A DNA stretch of 64,000 bases from Linnemannia elongata (lineage: Eukaryota > Mortierellomycota > Mortierellomycetes > Mortierellales > Mortierellaceae): NCBI GenBank assembly GCA_036320915.1, contig JAXBDG010000010.1, positions 868,001 through 932,000 of the forward strand, given 5' to 3'. A program made the translations under genes and the position numbers. The notes under the pieces were generated by a model. That model had not been told where the DNA came from. It worked only from the letters and a program-made list of their open reading frames with translations, and did no database searches. The first letter of the stretch is position 1; the number at the start of each line of letters is the position of its first letter. Shown one piece after another: positions 22,701-34,373 of this stretch.

Positions 22701-23520
22701 TGAACTCGAACGTGTCCTGAAGGCCCAAGAAAATCTTGACAGTGCCTCCAGCCGCAACAAGGACGTATCTTCCAGGAAGATGGCGGTATGTCGAATCTCC
22801 TGTCTCGGTAAAGATGCTGCTCTTACTCCTGATACGACCAGCATCTGGCGCTAATCCAGATTCTTTCGCTGCCTCTGTGGATAAAGGTGGCTCTGTTTCT
22901 GGTAGACTGATAGAACTTGGTTGAGAATCCTGAGTTGGTAGATCGAGAGGCGCGATTCCTGAAGAAGGCGCTGTAGATCGCGTTGCGGAAGACGTGGTTA
23001 CTTGTCCTAGTTCTTTGACAACGACCAATCCATACAAGTTTCTATTCGGGAAGACACAGAAGCTCTGTGAGTATTGAATATGACGAGATATTCGCGCTGT
23101 TAAACAGAACAAGAAAAGATGACCTAAAGCACGGACTTACGTGCGGGCGCCTTTGCTAAACCTGCAGAAACTCGTTTCGGTGTAGGTATCCTGGACGGGA
23201 CAAGAATCAAGACAGGCCTGGGAGTGAACATGTGGTGGCGGGTCGTCCAAGTTCTCTAGCTCGTCGTACAGGTGTGCATGCCCTCGTTCTTGACTGTGTC
23301 CGCGTCCGTCTGCGTGAGGGTGTGAGTGAGTTGAGCCTTGCCCATGAAGCAAGTCATTATGCTGATGACCGAGGAGACCAGTTGACCTAGGGTCAGCGGT
23401 ATGTCCATCACCAAAGGGGTGATGACTGTGGTCGTTGTTATCGTGATGTTGGTGGCGGTGATGGTGATGGTCGTCGTCGTCGGACTGGAAGAGGACCGGT
23501 GGTCGATGGCTGCTTGCCAT
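19714..23520 (-). CDS. KPTN: kaptin-like protein (KICSTOR component homologue)
   Basis: Six exons on the minus strand: 23520-23141, 23041-22522, 22398-22311, 22182-21972, 21873-21541 and 21208-19714; phases agree throughout, giving 1,008 residues. Human kaptin is about 436 residues and belongs to KICSTOR, which tethers GATOR1 to lysosomes and restrains TORC1. Matching blocks in order include NLYGLVVVKE, EIVSMDAFERK, MVVLVGGGDSRVHLFVQD, FKEQPVETLF, VLIGTYGRQLMVFK and SPIYGISSADLNDDGLEELI; the latter two match the FG-GAP-like repeats of kaptin. Additions absent from animal kaptin are a His-rich N-terminus (about residues 15-100), a Gln/His-rich insertion (roughly residues 565-650) between two propeller repeats, and a charged coiled-coil plus acidic tail of some 290 residues. 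Divergent from SAP30 with 421 bp between start codons. Family assignment is from remembered similarity. Confidence 0.82.
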
Positions 23521-23941
23521 AGCAGTGTGTATTCCTGTTCCTGCAAGCGCGAGAGGAGTGAAAAAAGGTGAAGAGAAAATAAAGGGGGAAACGAAAACGA
23601 TAAAAGAAACGACCGTGGTCTCCCTTCTCGACTGTGACTTTGCTCCTCCGCCTCACACAAAAGTTATTTTTTAAAGAGTGGTTGATCGTTTTCTTTGCTC
23701 TCGATCGTTCTTCCCTTCTTCTCCTTCATTTCCCTCTTTCCTCTCTTTCACCCTCAAACCCCATTGTCCAACAACTCACACGCACCCGCCTGCCTACCCA
23801 CATCTCTTCTAATCAAACTAACCAACCCACCAAACCATTTTCTTTTCACTCACTCCTCGCACTTCCCCAACCACTCACTCGCTCCTCCTACCAACCAACC
23901 CAACACCTACCCCCACCCACTCACTCAACAAAAAACCAACC
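23521..23941. promoter_or_regulatory. bidirectional promoter kaptin-like / SAP30-like
   Basis: 421 bp separate the two divergent start codons. The right half is C-rich/CT-rich on the + strand (ACCC, CCAACC and CACTCA repeats), typical of 5' leaders in this window. No TATA box is evident on either side, as is common for housekeeping genes. Confidence 0.5.
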
Positions 23942-24751
23942 ATGGCCCCAAAACAAAAGGCAACCGACGGCGGCCCATCCTCCGGCAGCAAATCATCCTC
24001 CGCACATGGCAACAGTCATTCCAACTCGGAGGGTCGAGGTGGCCACGCCAACGGAAACTCATCAGAACGCGGCGGTGGTTCCTCTGCAGCACACGAACGG
24101 GCGTCCTCTTCTTCCAACGCCAACAATAACAGCAGTAACGCAGCTGCAGGTTCAAGTAGTGGTGCCGGCAGCGGGCTGGCCAATGGGGCAGGTGGAGGAA
24201 GCTCGCATACCGAGAAGGGAGGCTCGAGCAGCCATGCTGGCGGGAGCGGTACAACCGGTAGCGGAACCAAGCGGAAAGCAGAGTCTCCCTTGATCACTGT
24301 AAGCGACAATGACAGGGATATATGTCTTATCTTTTTGCTTTTTTGGGTTCTGCTTCATCTCCAACAGACCGTTTGCAGTTGTAAAGCTTCTCCTTCAGAT
24401 CCAGGTTATGGATGTGCCGTTAATGCAAAGATACTAACTAAGGCGCCTCTCTCGCTTTCATTCATTCCTCAACTCCTTTGTGATTCCCACCCTGATATAC
24501 ATCTTTTTCCACAAACATAACCAACAACAACGACAACGACAACACCAAATGCCACCAATCAGGTCGACTTCAGCGCGCTGGATGTGTCGGCACTGCGCCG
24601 GTATTGCCGCTTGAACCACCTCAAACCAAAGTCCAAGACCCGTGAAGCCTTGGTCGCCGCGGCCACCACCCACTGGAACAGCACTTCTGCCCAGGAGGTC
24701 GATTCCGTCGCCTACTTTCTCTTTGCCGTCAAGCACCGTCGTAAGTTTTGA
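23942..24751 (+). CDS. SAP30: SAP30-like Sin3/HDAC complex subunit
   Basis: Two exons, 23942-24298 and 24563-24751, giving 181 residues. Exon 1 is a low-complexity Ser/Gly/Asn/His-rich region (about 119 residues) ending with a basic TKRKAESPLIT. Exon 2 encodes the SAP30 Sin3-binding domain: VDFSALDVSALRRYCR, then LKPKSKTREALV and a helix ending VAYFLFAVKHR. In yeast and animals SAP30 bridges the PAH domains of Sin3 to the Rpd3/HDAC1 deacetylase. The N-terminal zinc finger of animal SAP30 is absent, as in other fungi. The stop at 24751 follows directly (KHRRKF). However, GTAAGT lies at 24741, so a short third exon is possible (acceptors at about 24791 or 24882 would each add a tail of under 20 residues). 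The domain call is firm; the exact C-terminus is not. Confidence 0.75.
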
Positions 24752-25659
24752 TTTTATTTTCTGTTCATCTCTACGCTTTTTTCGCTTTAAGGTCTGCATG
24801 GTTCAGTGTGTTGACTTACACGATTGTGTATGTTTTGTGTCCACGCGGTACTTTGGGTTCAATTCTGTTCAGTTCTGTTCAGGAACATGCGAGAGATTAG
24901 TGGGTGGGGACAAACATTTGAGCAGCTAATTATTTACCAGTGCGGGCGGGGCGCACTTCAAATCAGACACCCACTCACTCAATTCGCCACGCTCAGAAGC
25001 AAAACCAACTCACGACTTGTCTGTCCTCGTCCCGCCACCTCCTACTTTGATTATGGTGATATAGATAACGTATTGAAACTGACCATGCCTCTGCCGTAAC
25101 CCTCGCCAACAGTCGAGTCACCAACACGCAATCAACACCCCTTCTATTTCTTGTGTGAAAGAAGCAGCGCGCATCATGCTTCTTCTCAAACAGCTCGCTC
25201 ACCATGTTCACACTGTTGAATAAAAAAATACCTACTTCATCGAGTTCGATCATGGGAACATACGCAGCCAACCAAATACACAAGCACATCCTAGAAAGTC
25301 AAACGAAGAGTCAGATTCATATTAGGCGCGGCTCAGAGTAGCCGATGGCGATCTTCAAAATCAGCCCTATCCCAGATTCTCAGCGTCCACCTTCAAATTG
25401 AAGTCTGCTTCGCGCCCGGTCACATGTTTTGTCCAGCTGCCCCTCATATTATATGAACTTCCATGAAGCACAAAAAGTAAAAACCAAGCAGATCGAATTG
25501 TGTTTTTGTTCAACTTTTCTTATTTATTTATTTCAAGCATGAAAAAACCCATTCAACAATCAACTATCATAACCAGGAGCATGCAAAGAAAGCAAATGAC
25601 CAATTACCTAAAAAGAAATGATTGATTAAGGACCAAAGTAAATGAGATTAGTCAAATGT

Positions 25660-27325
25660 GCCAATGGTAACTTCTTTCATAGTGTTTTCACGACAAAGAG
25701 GGAATGGTGCACCATCCTCTTCAGAACACATACCTCTACAGCATATTCTCCATCGTTCATAAAAGAAACGAAGGAGATAATGCTGTAGAGTCAGAAAAGA
25801 TTGGCCTGTCACAGCCGTTATAATCAATGCAACAATATAGTGCTAAGTTGACCGTCGTGATAAAAAATCATCATTGAGCTGAAGAGGGGGGTTGTGGGTT
25901 GCGGGTTGGGAAGAATGAGACTTGGAGAGAGATGCTCACCTTTTTCAGAGACGACTTGCTCAACAGCAGTATAAACGACTTGTTCGTGGCGTGAAACCAG
26001 CAAGGAGACCTAAACCAACCAGCAAAACGCGAGTAGAACATCGATTAGTTCATCTGACACCAACACGCGTTTGATTCTCAAGACCTTAGGACTCCCCAAC
26101 TGTCATTCAAAAAGTAAAAGGGTATGGTGCTTTGTAATGAGGTGCATCAGTCGTCAAAAAGTGTCATCGTAAATCAGACATATGCTTGTCTTTTTAATTG
26201 AAATCATCTCGTGCAGCACAATACTAGCTTGGGTGTATATTTTTTCTTCGAGGGAAGATGCGAGAAGGAACAAGGGTCGGAACAAGAAGCGATTAGAGAA
26301 GGATAGTTACCTTATGAAAAGATCTCGTCGCGGTAGTCGTGATAAGCCGTTGTCCATCGTTTAATGGGTTATCTATATGTAAAACAGACAAAAGCAAGAT
26401 GTCGTTAATATACAGAACAAATCCAAATCAACTGAATGAACAAGATTGTGGAAGGATATTGTAATGAATCAGAAAGGCATGAATGGTATATAAATAAGAG
26501 TCTCAACACGTAACAACGTATCGCGAAAACCGCTCAACGTCAAAACATTCAGACTCGTCATCAAAAAGGTCATCACTTTCAAAACAACATCGAGGAAAGA
26601 TTGATGGATAGGAGGTGAGTGAGAGAGTAAGCTTACCATTAGACGATGAAGACCCCAGACTTGCGTTGGAGTGAAAGGCAAACCCGAAAGGAGACAACTG
26701 AATCTGAAGAACAAAGAGAAGAGAACGAGTTAGGAAAAATTTCTTCTTTGAACACTCAACCACAGGACATATACAGATCCAAGATGTCGATGTGGTTGCT
26801 ATATGGTCAGTCCACGGTTTTCTAGGCCGTATATATGCTTGTCCACATGATGTTTTCAGTGCCCAGTGCATACCCATAAAGGGCTCATCAGGATATAGCA
26901 ACCACCCACGAATCGAGTCTCCTGTCCTAACTTGAAGCACTGGCTTAACGCCTTGAAAGAAGCACATACCAATTGAATACTCGGGAATGCCTTCAGCAAC
27001 AAGCAGCCGCAGCTATCCTGTTTGTTGTATCCTTGTGTATCAGCCGACATGAATCTAAAGAAACGTGCCAAAAAAAAATGTTAGCATTTCAGATCTCGAA
27101 AACGATTCGCAATGTCAAAAAAAATTCCGATGGAAGAAATTTTCTCGTGGTGACAAGGGAGAGTCGAAAGGGGGTTTTCAGTTGGGTGCAATAACTATCA
27201 ACACTGTGATTCAGGCGGTAATTCCAGCTTTAATTGCGTTTGTATCATCCTAGTTGGGACGACCTTTTTTGTCAAACGAGTGGGAGGTGAAGGGAGTAAG
27301 GTGAAGTGGAGTGAATTATCTTACC
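25660..27325 (-). other. candidate multi-exon transcript, 86-residue frame or non-coding
   Basis: A run of well-formed GT-AG pairs on the minus strand gives short exons: a leader ending at 27325, then 27054-26970, 26703-26637, 26372-26311, 26010-25940 and a last exon from about 25735. An ATG at 27050 opens a frame that stays open through three splices in matching phase and stops at 25960: MSADTQGYNKQDSCGCLLLK at the start and RLYCC at the end, 86 residues. There is no recognisable family. Cysteines near both ends (CGC, terminal CC) could be lipidated, but that is speculation. The stop falls inside a penultimate exon, which fits either a small protein with a spliced 3' UTR or a non-coding RNA. 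A pyrimidine-rich stretch at 27720-27790 (minus sense) resembles the leaders of real genes here. Confidence 0.3.
25734..25790. repeat. 57-nt near-perfect hairpin
   Basis: Arms CTCTACAGCATATTCTCC (25734-25751) and 25773-25790 pair over 18 bp with two mismatches. After one further mismatch, TCGTT (25753-25757) pairs with AACGA (25767-25771) around a 9-nt loop. On the minus strand the distal end reads TGTAGAG, a potential 3' splice site of the candidate transcript. Confidence 0.8.
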
Positions 27326-28127
27326 ATTTGATACCCAGAGGACAAAGACAAGGGATAGTATCGACAACTCTTATCGTTTCAGATAATAGAGCCGGCATAA
27401 CCACATGATCGTGTCAAAAGCGCGTCTCAAGACATCTAGGGAGCTGCATCGCGATTCAAAGAGAAAGAGGACGATTAATTTCCTTTTCTTTTCTTGGCGA
27501 TCACTTTTCTTCTCCTCTGTCCAAGGTTGTTCGAGGGTTGGAATGGTTGATAGTGCTCAGATTTTGCATTATAAACACGTATGCTTTCAGAAACTCTAGT
27601 TTGAAATTTTGAAATAGGTGATCATCCAGGCTATCTCCCTCTTCGAACCCTCGAACATCCTCCTTCTCCTCTTATTGTTTGTTGGTGGCTGCTAAGTTGG
27701 TGTGTGGTTATTACCTTTGGGCGATGAATGTTGTTGGTTGAAGGAAGGGGAGAGGGGAAGGAATAGAGAGAAAAAGAAAGAAAGAAGAGCCTCAAAAAAA
27801 TTCTTTTGTAAACAAAAAATTAGTGACGGTTAATCCAAAATGACGATAAGGTAGGATCAACGATCGCAAGATCTTTTGAGAAGTGATGCCCAACCCGCCT
27901 TGGCAGGCCCCGTTCCCAACATTGATTCCCACTCTCACCTCGCAAAACAAGACACTCAACTAAAAGAAGATATGGGTTGGATGTATATTTTTTTATGTCT
28001 ATGGGGTAGGTGAAATACTTTACAAATAGTACGACTGCCTCGAAGTGCACTCTAAGGAGACGATCAAAGAAAATAAACGGAAAAAGAAAAGGTATATGTA
28101 CAGTGGAAAGGGGGCTGGTGGGTGATA

Positions 28128-31100
28128 TTAATTGGGTTCAGTGGGCATGCTGGACGAAAGTGCGCTGGGTGTTGGTGCAGGAGTAGCCATGTGGACATCA
28201 CGAGAATCACCTCCTGTTCCTCCTTCAGTCCATCCTCCACACTTCTCTTCAGGAGGTGACAGCAACTGAGGTGGCTGGGAACGCGATCCGGACGCGACAA
28301 CTGTTGTTGAATGGCCGGCACTGCTACTAACAGCGTGAAGCGTGGCCGTTGTTGTGGAAGACACGGTCGAATTTGATGATGAAGAGGACGATGACGAAGT
28401 GGACGACGATGCCAATGACGATATGGGCTTTTGGGGGAACCCTCGGTCAGACATGGGTCCGCTCTTGGGGCTGGTCGGTGAAGGGATCGAGAAGCGACTT
28501 GCTCTTGGTGGTTGCTGGCGAGGGTCGACAATCATCTCTGAAGACTCGGTAGAGGCGGTGGTGTTAGCCCGCAAGACATGATGACCATCGCTGTGGACAG
28601 CGTTGGTATTAGCAATAGTGTTGTTGGTGTTGGGATGGATGGTGTTGTTGTTAACGACCACGACGGTGCGTGCAACCTGAGCAGCAATGGCCGCTGGAGG
28701 CGCAGGAAGAGAGACTTGAGAATTAGAAGTGTTCGTCTCTCTGTTCTTAAACCGCAACAGAGCGTTTCCTACTCGCTGCAGCTCCTCCTCTTTGACGTTC
28801 AGGTCAAACTGGGTTGTAAAAAGGAACACGAGCTCCAATTGATTCAGCTCGGGCAAGCTGAGGCCACCAACCTACAATAAAGGTAGATGCATAGATAATC
28901 ATCAGGATTAGCAGGTCAGGATAAAGATATTTCTAATATCATATCAAGATAAAACAATAGGGAAGGTAGATAGACACCAACCGCTCCCTCCACATGTCCA
29001 ATTTCAAGAACACCCTTTTCTCGACCTGTTTGCCATTGTTGGGTTCCGATTGTTTGCGGAGAAGGGGAAAGGAATGAGATCAATGCCGATGGTGGGAAGC
29101 CACCCCAAAGTAACCGTGTTCAGGAGAAGAAAGAGAAGAGAAACAGACAAGAGAGTGCTTGCTTGTTTCATGAACGTGAACGTGAACAGGATGGAGAAGA
29201 CAAAGAAACAAGAAAATTGGGTTGGCTTAATTTAAGATAAAAGAGACCAATGCACCCAACGAAGGAAGGGGAAGTGGGAGCACAAAAAAAGCACAAAACA
29301 TAAAAAAAAAAAAAAAGAGAGAGCAAATGACAAACAACAAAGCGAGACGAGTTAACAAAGAACGTGCACAACCTCTCCTATTCTTGAATTTCACACTGCA
29401 TCTAATCATGCCCCTGTTGTTGTTTGTTTGCTGCTGCAGCTGCCGTTGCTGCGACAATGCAATGCCAAAACCCATCTATCTTTTCTTTTGTGTTTGAGTT
29501 GTGAAATGAACGAAAAAGACAGGGAAAAAGGGTGCATGTGCGCAGATGTTGTCTTGCGCCATTGTTCAATGCTGTTATTATTTACCTTGGCGTATCGAGC
29601 ATTGGAATAAAAGAGATCCGAAGTGAACTTGGCAGCGACCATCAGACATGTAATCAGTAGTCGGTGGATGTTGAAGCTGTTGACCCGGAACCCGTTCGGG
29701 GCTGCGGTCATCTTGGGAGTAGGCGCCGGGGTAGCTCCTCCAGGAGTGCTATGAGCATCAACCGTAGTACTGCTGGTGATCAACCTTTCAGTCGCGACGG
29801 GGTCTTGGAACCTCGCTCTCTTGGCCAAACGCTCGGCATCTCTGTTGCTATCGCCATTATGAAAAGCTGGTGGGGGATGCTGGTGCGTAGTAGCAGCACG
29901 TGGTGGTGTTGTTGCTGTCGACGATGACGAGAATGACGAGGGCGATGTTGGGAAGGAGGAGAGGGATGATGTTGATGATTCCGACGGGTCTTTTGATCCA
30001 CCAGCAGCATATCCAGCACAACCACCACCGACACGCTGTTGTTCATGCTCGTGGATTTTCGCCTCTCTACCACGTTTAAGGACCATTGGCGGGTCGGAGT
30101 TCAAGGTGTTGTTGTTACTGTTGTTGTTGTTGCTAATAGGATGAATGCAGGAGGTGACCGAGGATGAAGAGGGGAAGGCAGGGGAGGCGGAGGAGGGTGG
30201 GAAAGAATCAGGGTCTGCTTCTTTGCTCGCCGACGTAGAAGACGAGGATCTGCCGCAAGAAGACTCCACCCTCGAGGAACAAGTCGAGGAGGAGGAGGAC
30301 ATGGAACGTGCTCGTTGGGTATGGCGACATGTGTGACAACGACTGGATTGAGCTTGTCCCGAGGTTGATCCGGGCGATGCTGTGACTGAGGTTGTTGTTA
30401 TCGGTGTTGCTGATGCTGTAGCTGTGCCAGTGGGGAAAGGGGAGGAGGATGTGATTGTGTCGGAAGGAGAAGTAGTAGAGGGATGTGAAGAGAGGGAACG
30501 TGGATGGGATGATGAGGATGCAACGATAGCATCAGCAGCGAGTCCATTCTTTTGAAGAGAACCGTCAACACGATTACTACTACCGCCAACACTATCACTA
30601 TCACGGCCAGTACCAAAACCCTCCATCAATTCAACAATCTCGTTCTCCATCCCACCTAACCCTCCTATCCGGTCGAGAAAGACGAGCACGTTGAGCAGTA
30701 CCTCATTCGTGAAAGGGATGAACTGCAAGATCCTGGTCAGGTAGGCCTCGATGGAGATGCGGGGGACGGCCCTTGAATGGAAGGGGGTAATGGGATCGAC
30801 CAGAGGATTATACTGTCCGTCATTCTTGTGAGCCATCAGGGAGAGGAGTGCCGAGACGATCCACACAGTATCTCGGATGGGATGATGCACAATATCAAAC
30901 TCAGGGGTAATCACAGACGAACGTGTTGTTGCTGTTCCTTGTTGCCGTCGATGCTGAGGTGAGGCGGGACGAGTAGAGCGCGGAGAGGCAGCACGTTGTC
31001 GACCAGATTCGGATGTCGAGGCCATGCATGCTTCGCAGGCGGGCGAAGGAGATGAATTCCTGACAGCGTTGTTGGTGTTGGATGTGGGAGCAGCAGCAGC

Positions 31101-31508
31101 AGCCTCTGCGCTGCTCGCAGTAATGGCTGAAAATGTTGCTGTTGCTATTTTAATTGCTGAGACTCCATTGTAGGTTGGAGGTGGCGTTGGGCGGAATAAT
31201 GGTGTTATCGTTGTTGTGTATGGAAGGGAAGGTGTCGAGGACGGATGGTATTGTTGTTGCTCAGAGGAAGTGGAGGCGGATGTCGCTCGAGGATCAGTAA
31301 GAAGGGTCCGATCGGCGACAATAGGTGTCAAGTAAATTGATGAGGCGGAGGAGTGGTGAGGATGATAAAATGAGGAGCTATTATTGTTGCTGTTGCTGTC
31401 GTTGTTGTTTTTGTTGTCTGTAGAGGATTGAGGGATCGAGGTGTCGATAGTAGTATCCGATGAGGGAGTTTGCCGTCGGTGATGAAGAAAGGGATGTGGT
31501 GGATTCAT
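28128..31508 (-). CDS. PHO80-like (Pcl-type) cyclin with split cyclin box
   Basis: Two exons, 31508-29586 and 28871-28128, phase 0, 888 residues. The N-terminus (about 200 residues) is Ser/Thr/Asn/Pro-rich. The cyclin box starts at ISIEAYLTRILQFIPF and VLLNVLVFLDRI (to residue 281), resumes after about 320 low-complexity residues at FRVNSFNIHRLL (from 607), and continues with MVAAKFTSDLFYSNARYAK, then across the intron into VGGLSLPELNQLELVFLF. These are the helices of PHO80/PCL cyclins, which activate Pho85-type kinases in phosphate, glycogen and polarity control. In yeast relatives the two halves are nearly adjacent. The C-terminal 170 residues are again disordered. The start at 31508 follows a purine/pyrimidine-skewed leader. 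Which CDK it pairs with cannot be told from sequence. Confidence 0.85.
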
Positions 31509-32090
31509 ATTTGTGAGCGACGATACGACTTGCGAGCGACGCGGAAAAGGGAAGGAAGAGATGACTTGGCTGTGTGAAATTGTAGGCGATGGGATCTGGG
31601 GCCGGTTTCTTTGTCACCCTGGATCCCCTTTCGTGGAAAGAGTATTGTTTATGAGAGTAAAAAGGTTGAGGCGAGTGTGTATTTGGTATAATGGAGGTGG
31701 GTATGAGAATGGTGGCGATCCGTCGAAAGAAGAAAGGCACAATCAGATCTGATAATAATAAACAACAGGTGCAGTGGCGATCTCGCTTTTCCGTTCGTGT
31801 GTATGTTTGCCCCGAGCGACCGCTGTTTTTGTCGATGTGAGAAAGAAAGAGAAGGAGAGAAAGAAGAGAGGGAGAAAGAAACAGGGAGAGGGGGAAAGAT
31901 AGAAGAGGAGGAAATGAAAAGGAAAGAAGGAGAAGAGGAAAGAGAAGGAAAAGAAGGAGGAGAAGAAGGAGGAGAAGAAAGAGGAGAAGAAAGAGGAGGA
32001 GAAGAAAAAGAAGGAAGGAAGGAAGAAGAAGAAGAAGAAGAAGAAGAAGAAGAAGAGGTGAAAAGGGACTAAGAGACCGTGGAAAAGAAG

Positions 32091-32132
<42 letters not shown>

Positions 32133-34373
32133 GGAGAGAAGGAAGGAAGAGGTACAAAAACAAACAGCGTCGCTACACTGCTACCATCCTCTGAACCATT
32201 GTTGTTACCCTCGTTGCTTGTACCCATGTCCATATCCATCCACCCTCTGGTTCAGTCACTCAGTTAGTCAGTCAGTAAGTCATCAACAGCGACTGCCTTC
32301 CTACCTTTCTTCCTTTCTTCTTCGTCTGCTCAATTTTATTTTATTTTTTTTGGTTCGATTCGATCCTCCTTCCCGTCCTGCCCCTGTTCCCCTCATTCTC
32401 TGTATATCTTCTGTCTGTCTGTCTGCCTCTCTGCCTGTGGAACCCTGGGGTGCTTGCCTTGGAAAATAAAAAAAAAAAAAAAACTTGTTGGTCGAATAAG
32501 AGTATTGAAGAAGAGCAAGAGGAGCAATGGCAGGCGAAGCGTGTGAAGACAACATGTCCTGATTGGCTGCTGATGCGCGACCGTGCTAAAAGCTTTTTTT
32601 TTTATTTCCTTCAAAAATTTGTGCACGTTGGGCCCAAGGGTTGATGTCGCAGGGCAGGGAAGGAGGACAAAAAAATCAGAGCATCTATCGCCCTGTCTTC
32701 GGGAGCATGTGGACATGCCCTCACCTTCGTTCAATGAGAACAGGGTTCGTTCTCTCTCTGTCTTCCAGCAGCGCAGAACCCATCATCCATCATCATCATC
32801 ATCACCATTGGCATCGACATTCGACTATCATTAGTACGCGGCTCTTTTGCCCCTTTTCATATTTTTTTCCTCTTGTTAATAACATTATTGCTTCCTCTTT
32901 TCACTGGTCGGGGGTCATGGGAGGACTTGAACGTGCACGAAAGAGAGGCAAACATCACATCCAACGTGCTCCTTCCTTTCCTTACCTCTTCTTCCCATCC
33001 CGCCTCTTCCTTCGCCTGTTGACCATAAGGCACCCCAAATGCCTTTTGCATTGTTGTTTTTCATCCATATCCGTGATCATGATACAGGGGTGGTACACAG
33101 AATAAAGGAAAGGGGAGGGAGGGGTAGAGTTGTTTTTTTTGTTTGCTTGATTGCCACCCAATGGCTGACTTAAGCTGCTACACGGCAAAACCGCATCCCC
33201 TTCTTTCCCTCCTTCTTGTCCACCTTACAAAAAGCTTGCTCCTCTTTTGTAACTATATACGTTCAGTAACAGAATAGAACCTCTCCTTCTGCCTTGTCCG
33301 AGAATGTTCAAAGTCAGCCAATGAGTAAAAGACTCCTGCGGCCAACCAAGGACTTCCCCTCCAAGTTCTTTATTTTTCAATCACTGTTTAGTTTCTTACC
33401 AACGGATGCCTGGATAGCTGAATGGCTGGCCGTCTTTACTTCTGACGACACGTTTGGAGAGGGAAGCGCGTGTTCGTGTCCACTCATCGCCATTCGCCTC
33501 ATTGATATTTCTGCAATAACCCAATACATGCCTCTCTCTTGCCTGAGAGTGCTCCCAATTGGATCGAGCCAACATTGAGCGAGCAATGCTGTCCAACCCT
33601 TTTGCACATGTGGGGCTATTTTTCCTCCCTCTACTCTCTCTTCCCTCTTCTCTAGTACCTTGGCTGAACAAGGTGCGGGCAAAACCATCGTCCACATTTG
33701 GCCAATCGCGTCCATCCGCTCCCAAATTATGTTTTTTTAACCATAGCAATACAACAAACAAAGTGCTCCTCTCTATTCTTTGTTGTTGTTCTTTGATGTT
33801 CACAAAAGGATAATTTTATGCTCGTGAAAGGGAAGCGGGTGAGCGGAGCAGGAGCACCGCCGGTCGATCGATAGATTTAGTAGAGGGTTTTCTTGGTTGG
33901 TTTGCGGGGGCGCCGGAGTGGGAATCGAAGAGAAATTGGTTGTGTCGTTCAACCCTCTCTCTTCCACTTTCTTACGTGCTCACACTTTTTTTTTTTTCAC
34001 AGCGTCTGTCCTTCCCTCGAGTCGACAGTGGTAGGTCCTTGTTTTTCGAGCCCCTGCTTGGATGTCCGTTGAGTGAACACGTGCGCCCGATTACGAGACG
34101 AGGGCATGCACTCAGATCTCCTTTTTTTTTTCTTTCTAGTTTAACTACTGCATAGTCCCATTCCTCTCACGTTCCCTCATGTCATCGCATCAAGGAAGGT
34201 CGCAAGGAAGGGAAACCTTTATGCCGGTCTGTGTACGCTACGCTATGTATGTATTCCCTGCGGGTATCTTCCTTCCCCTGGTTCGCTGATACTTTTACCA
34301 CTTTGGCCTTTTTGTCATCGTCATCGCCGTCGACTGTCGGTGATATGTTTCACAGGGAACTGATGATAGCTCT
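31509..34373. other. 2.9-kb gene-free region upstream of the cyclin
   Basis: Directly upstream of the cyclin lies an extreme purine block (31838-32150). Further right are short CATC repeats (32787-32807) and T runs. Open frames at 33377-33813 on both strands overlap one another and show no domain. The right part is the 3' flank of the MscL gene. Confidence 0.5.
31838..32150 (+). repeat. 300-nt polypurine tract with GAA and GA microsatellites
   Basis: The + strand is almost all A and G from about 31838. It includes a GAA run (about 32022-32055) and an 18-unit GA run (32096-32131). It lies 330-640 bp upstream of the cyclin ATG, so the transcript-sense strand is polypyrimidine. Confidence 0.9.

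Larger units (their letters stand above)
24752..28127. other. 3.4-kb region with one doubtful spliced transcript
   Basis: AT-richer than the flanks. It contains the candidate minus-strand transcript (25660-27325), the hairpin at 25734-25790, and a 12-bp inverted repeat TGTTCGAGGGTT / AACCCTCGAACA (27528-27539 and 27646-27657). No recognisable protein domain on either strand. Confidence 0.5.

Noticed and set aside
25940..26010. Reading the fifth exon of the candidate minus-strand transcript as VVYTAVEQVVSEK, similar to COQ10
   Set aside because: That frame does not match the phase of the preceding exon; in the correct phase the exon stops at 25960.
33377..33813. Overlapping frames of 84-135 residues on both strands
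   Set aside because: Neither has a domain, splice context or leader; mutual overlap suggests chance.
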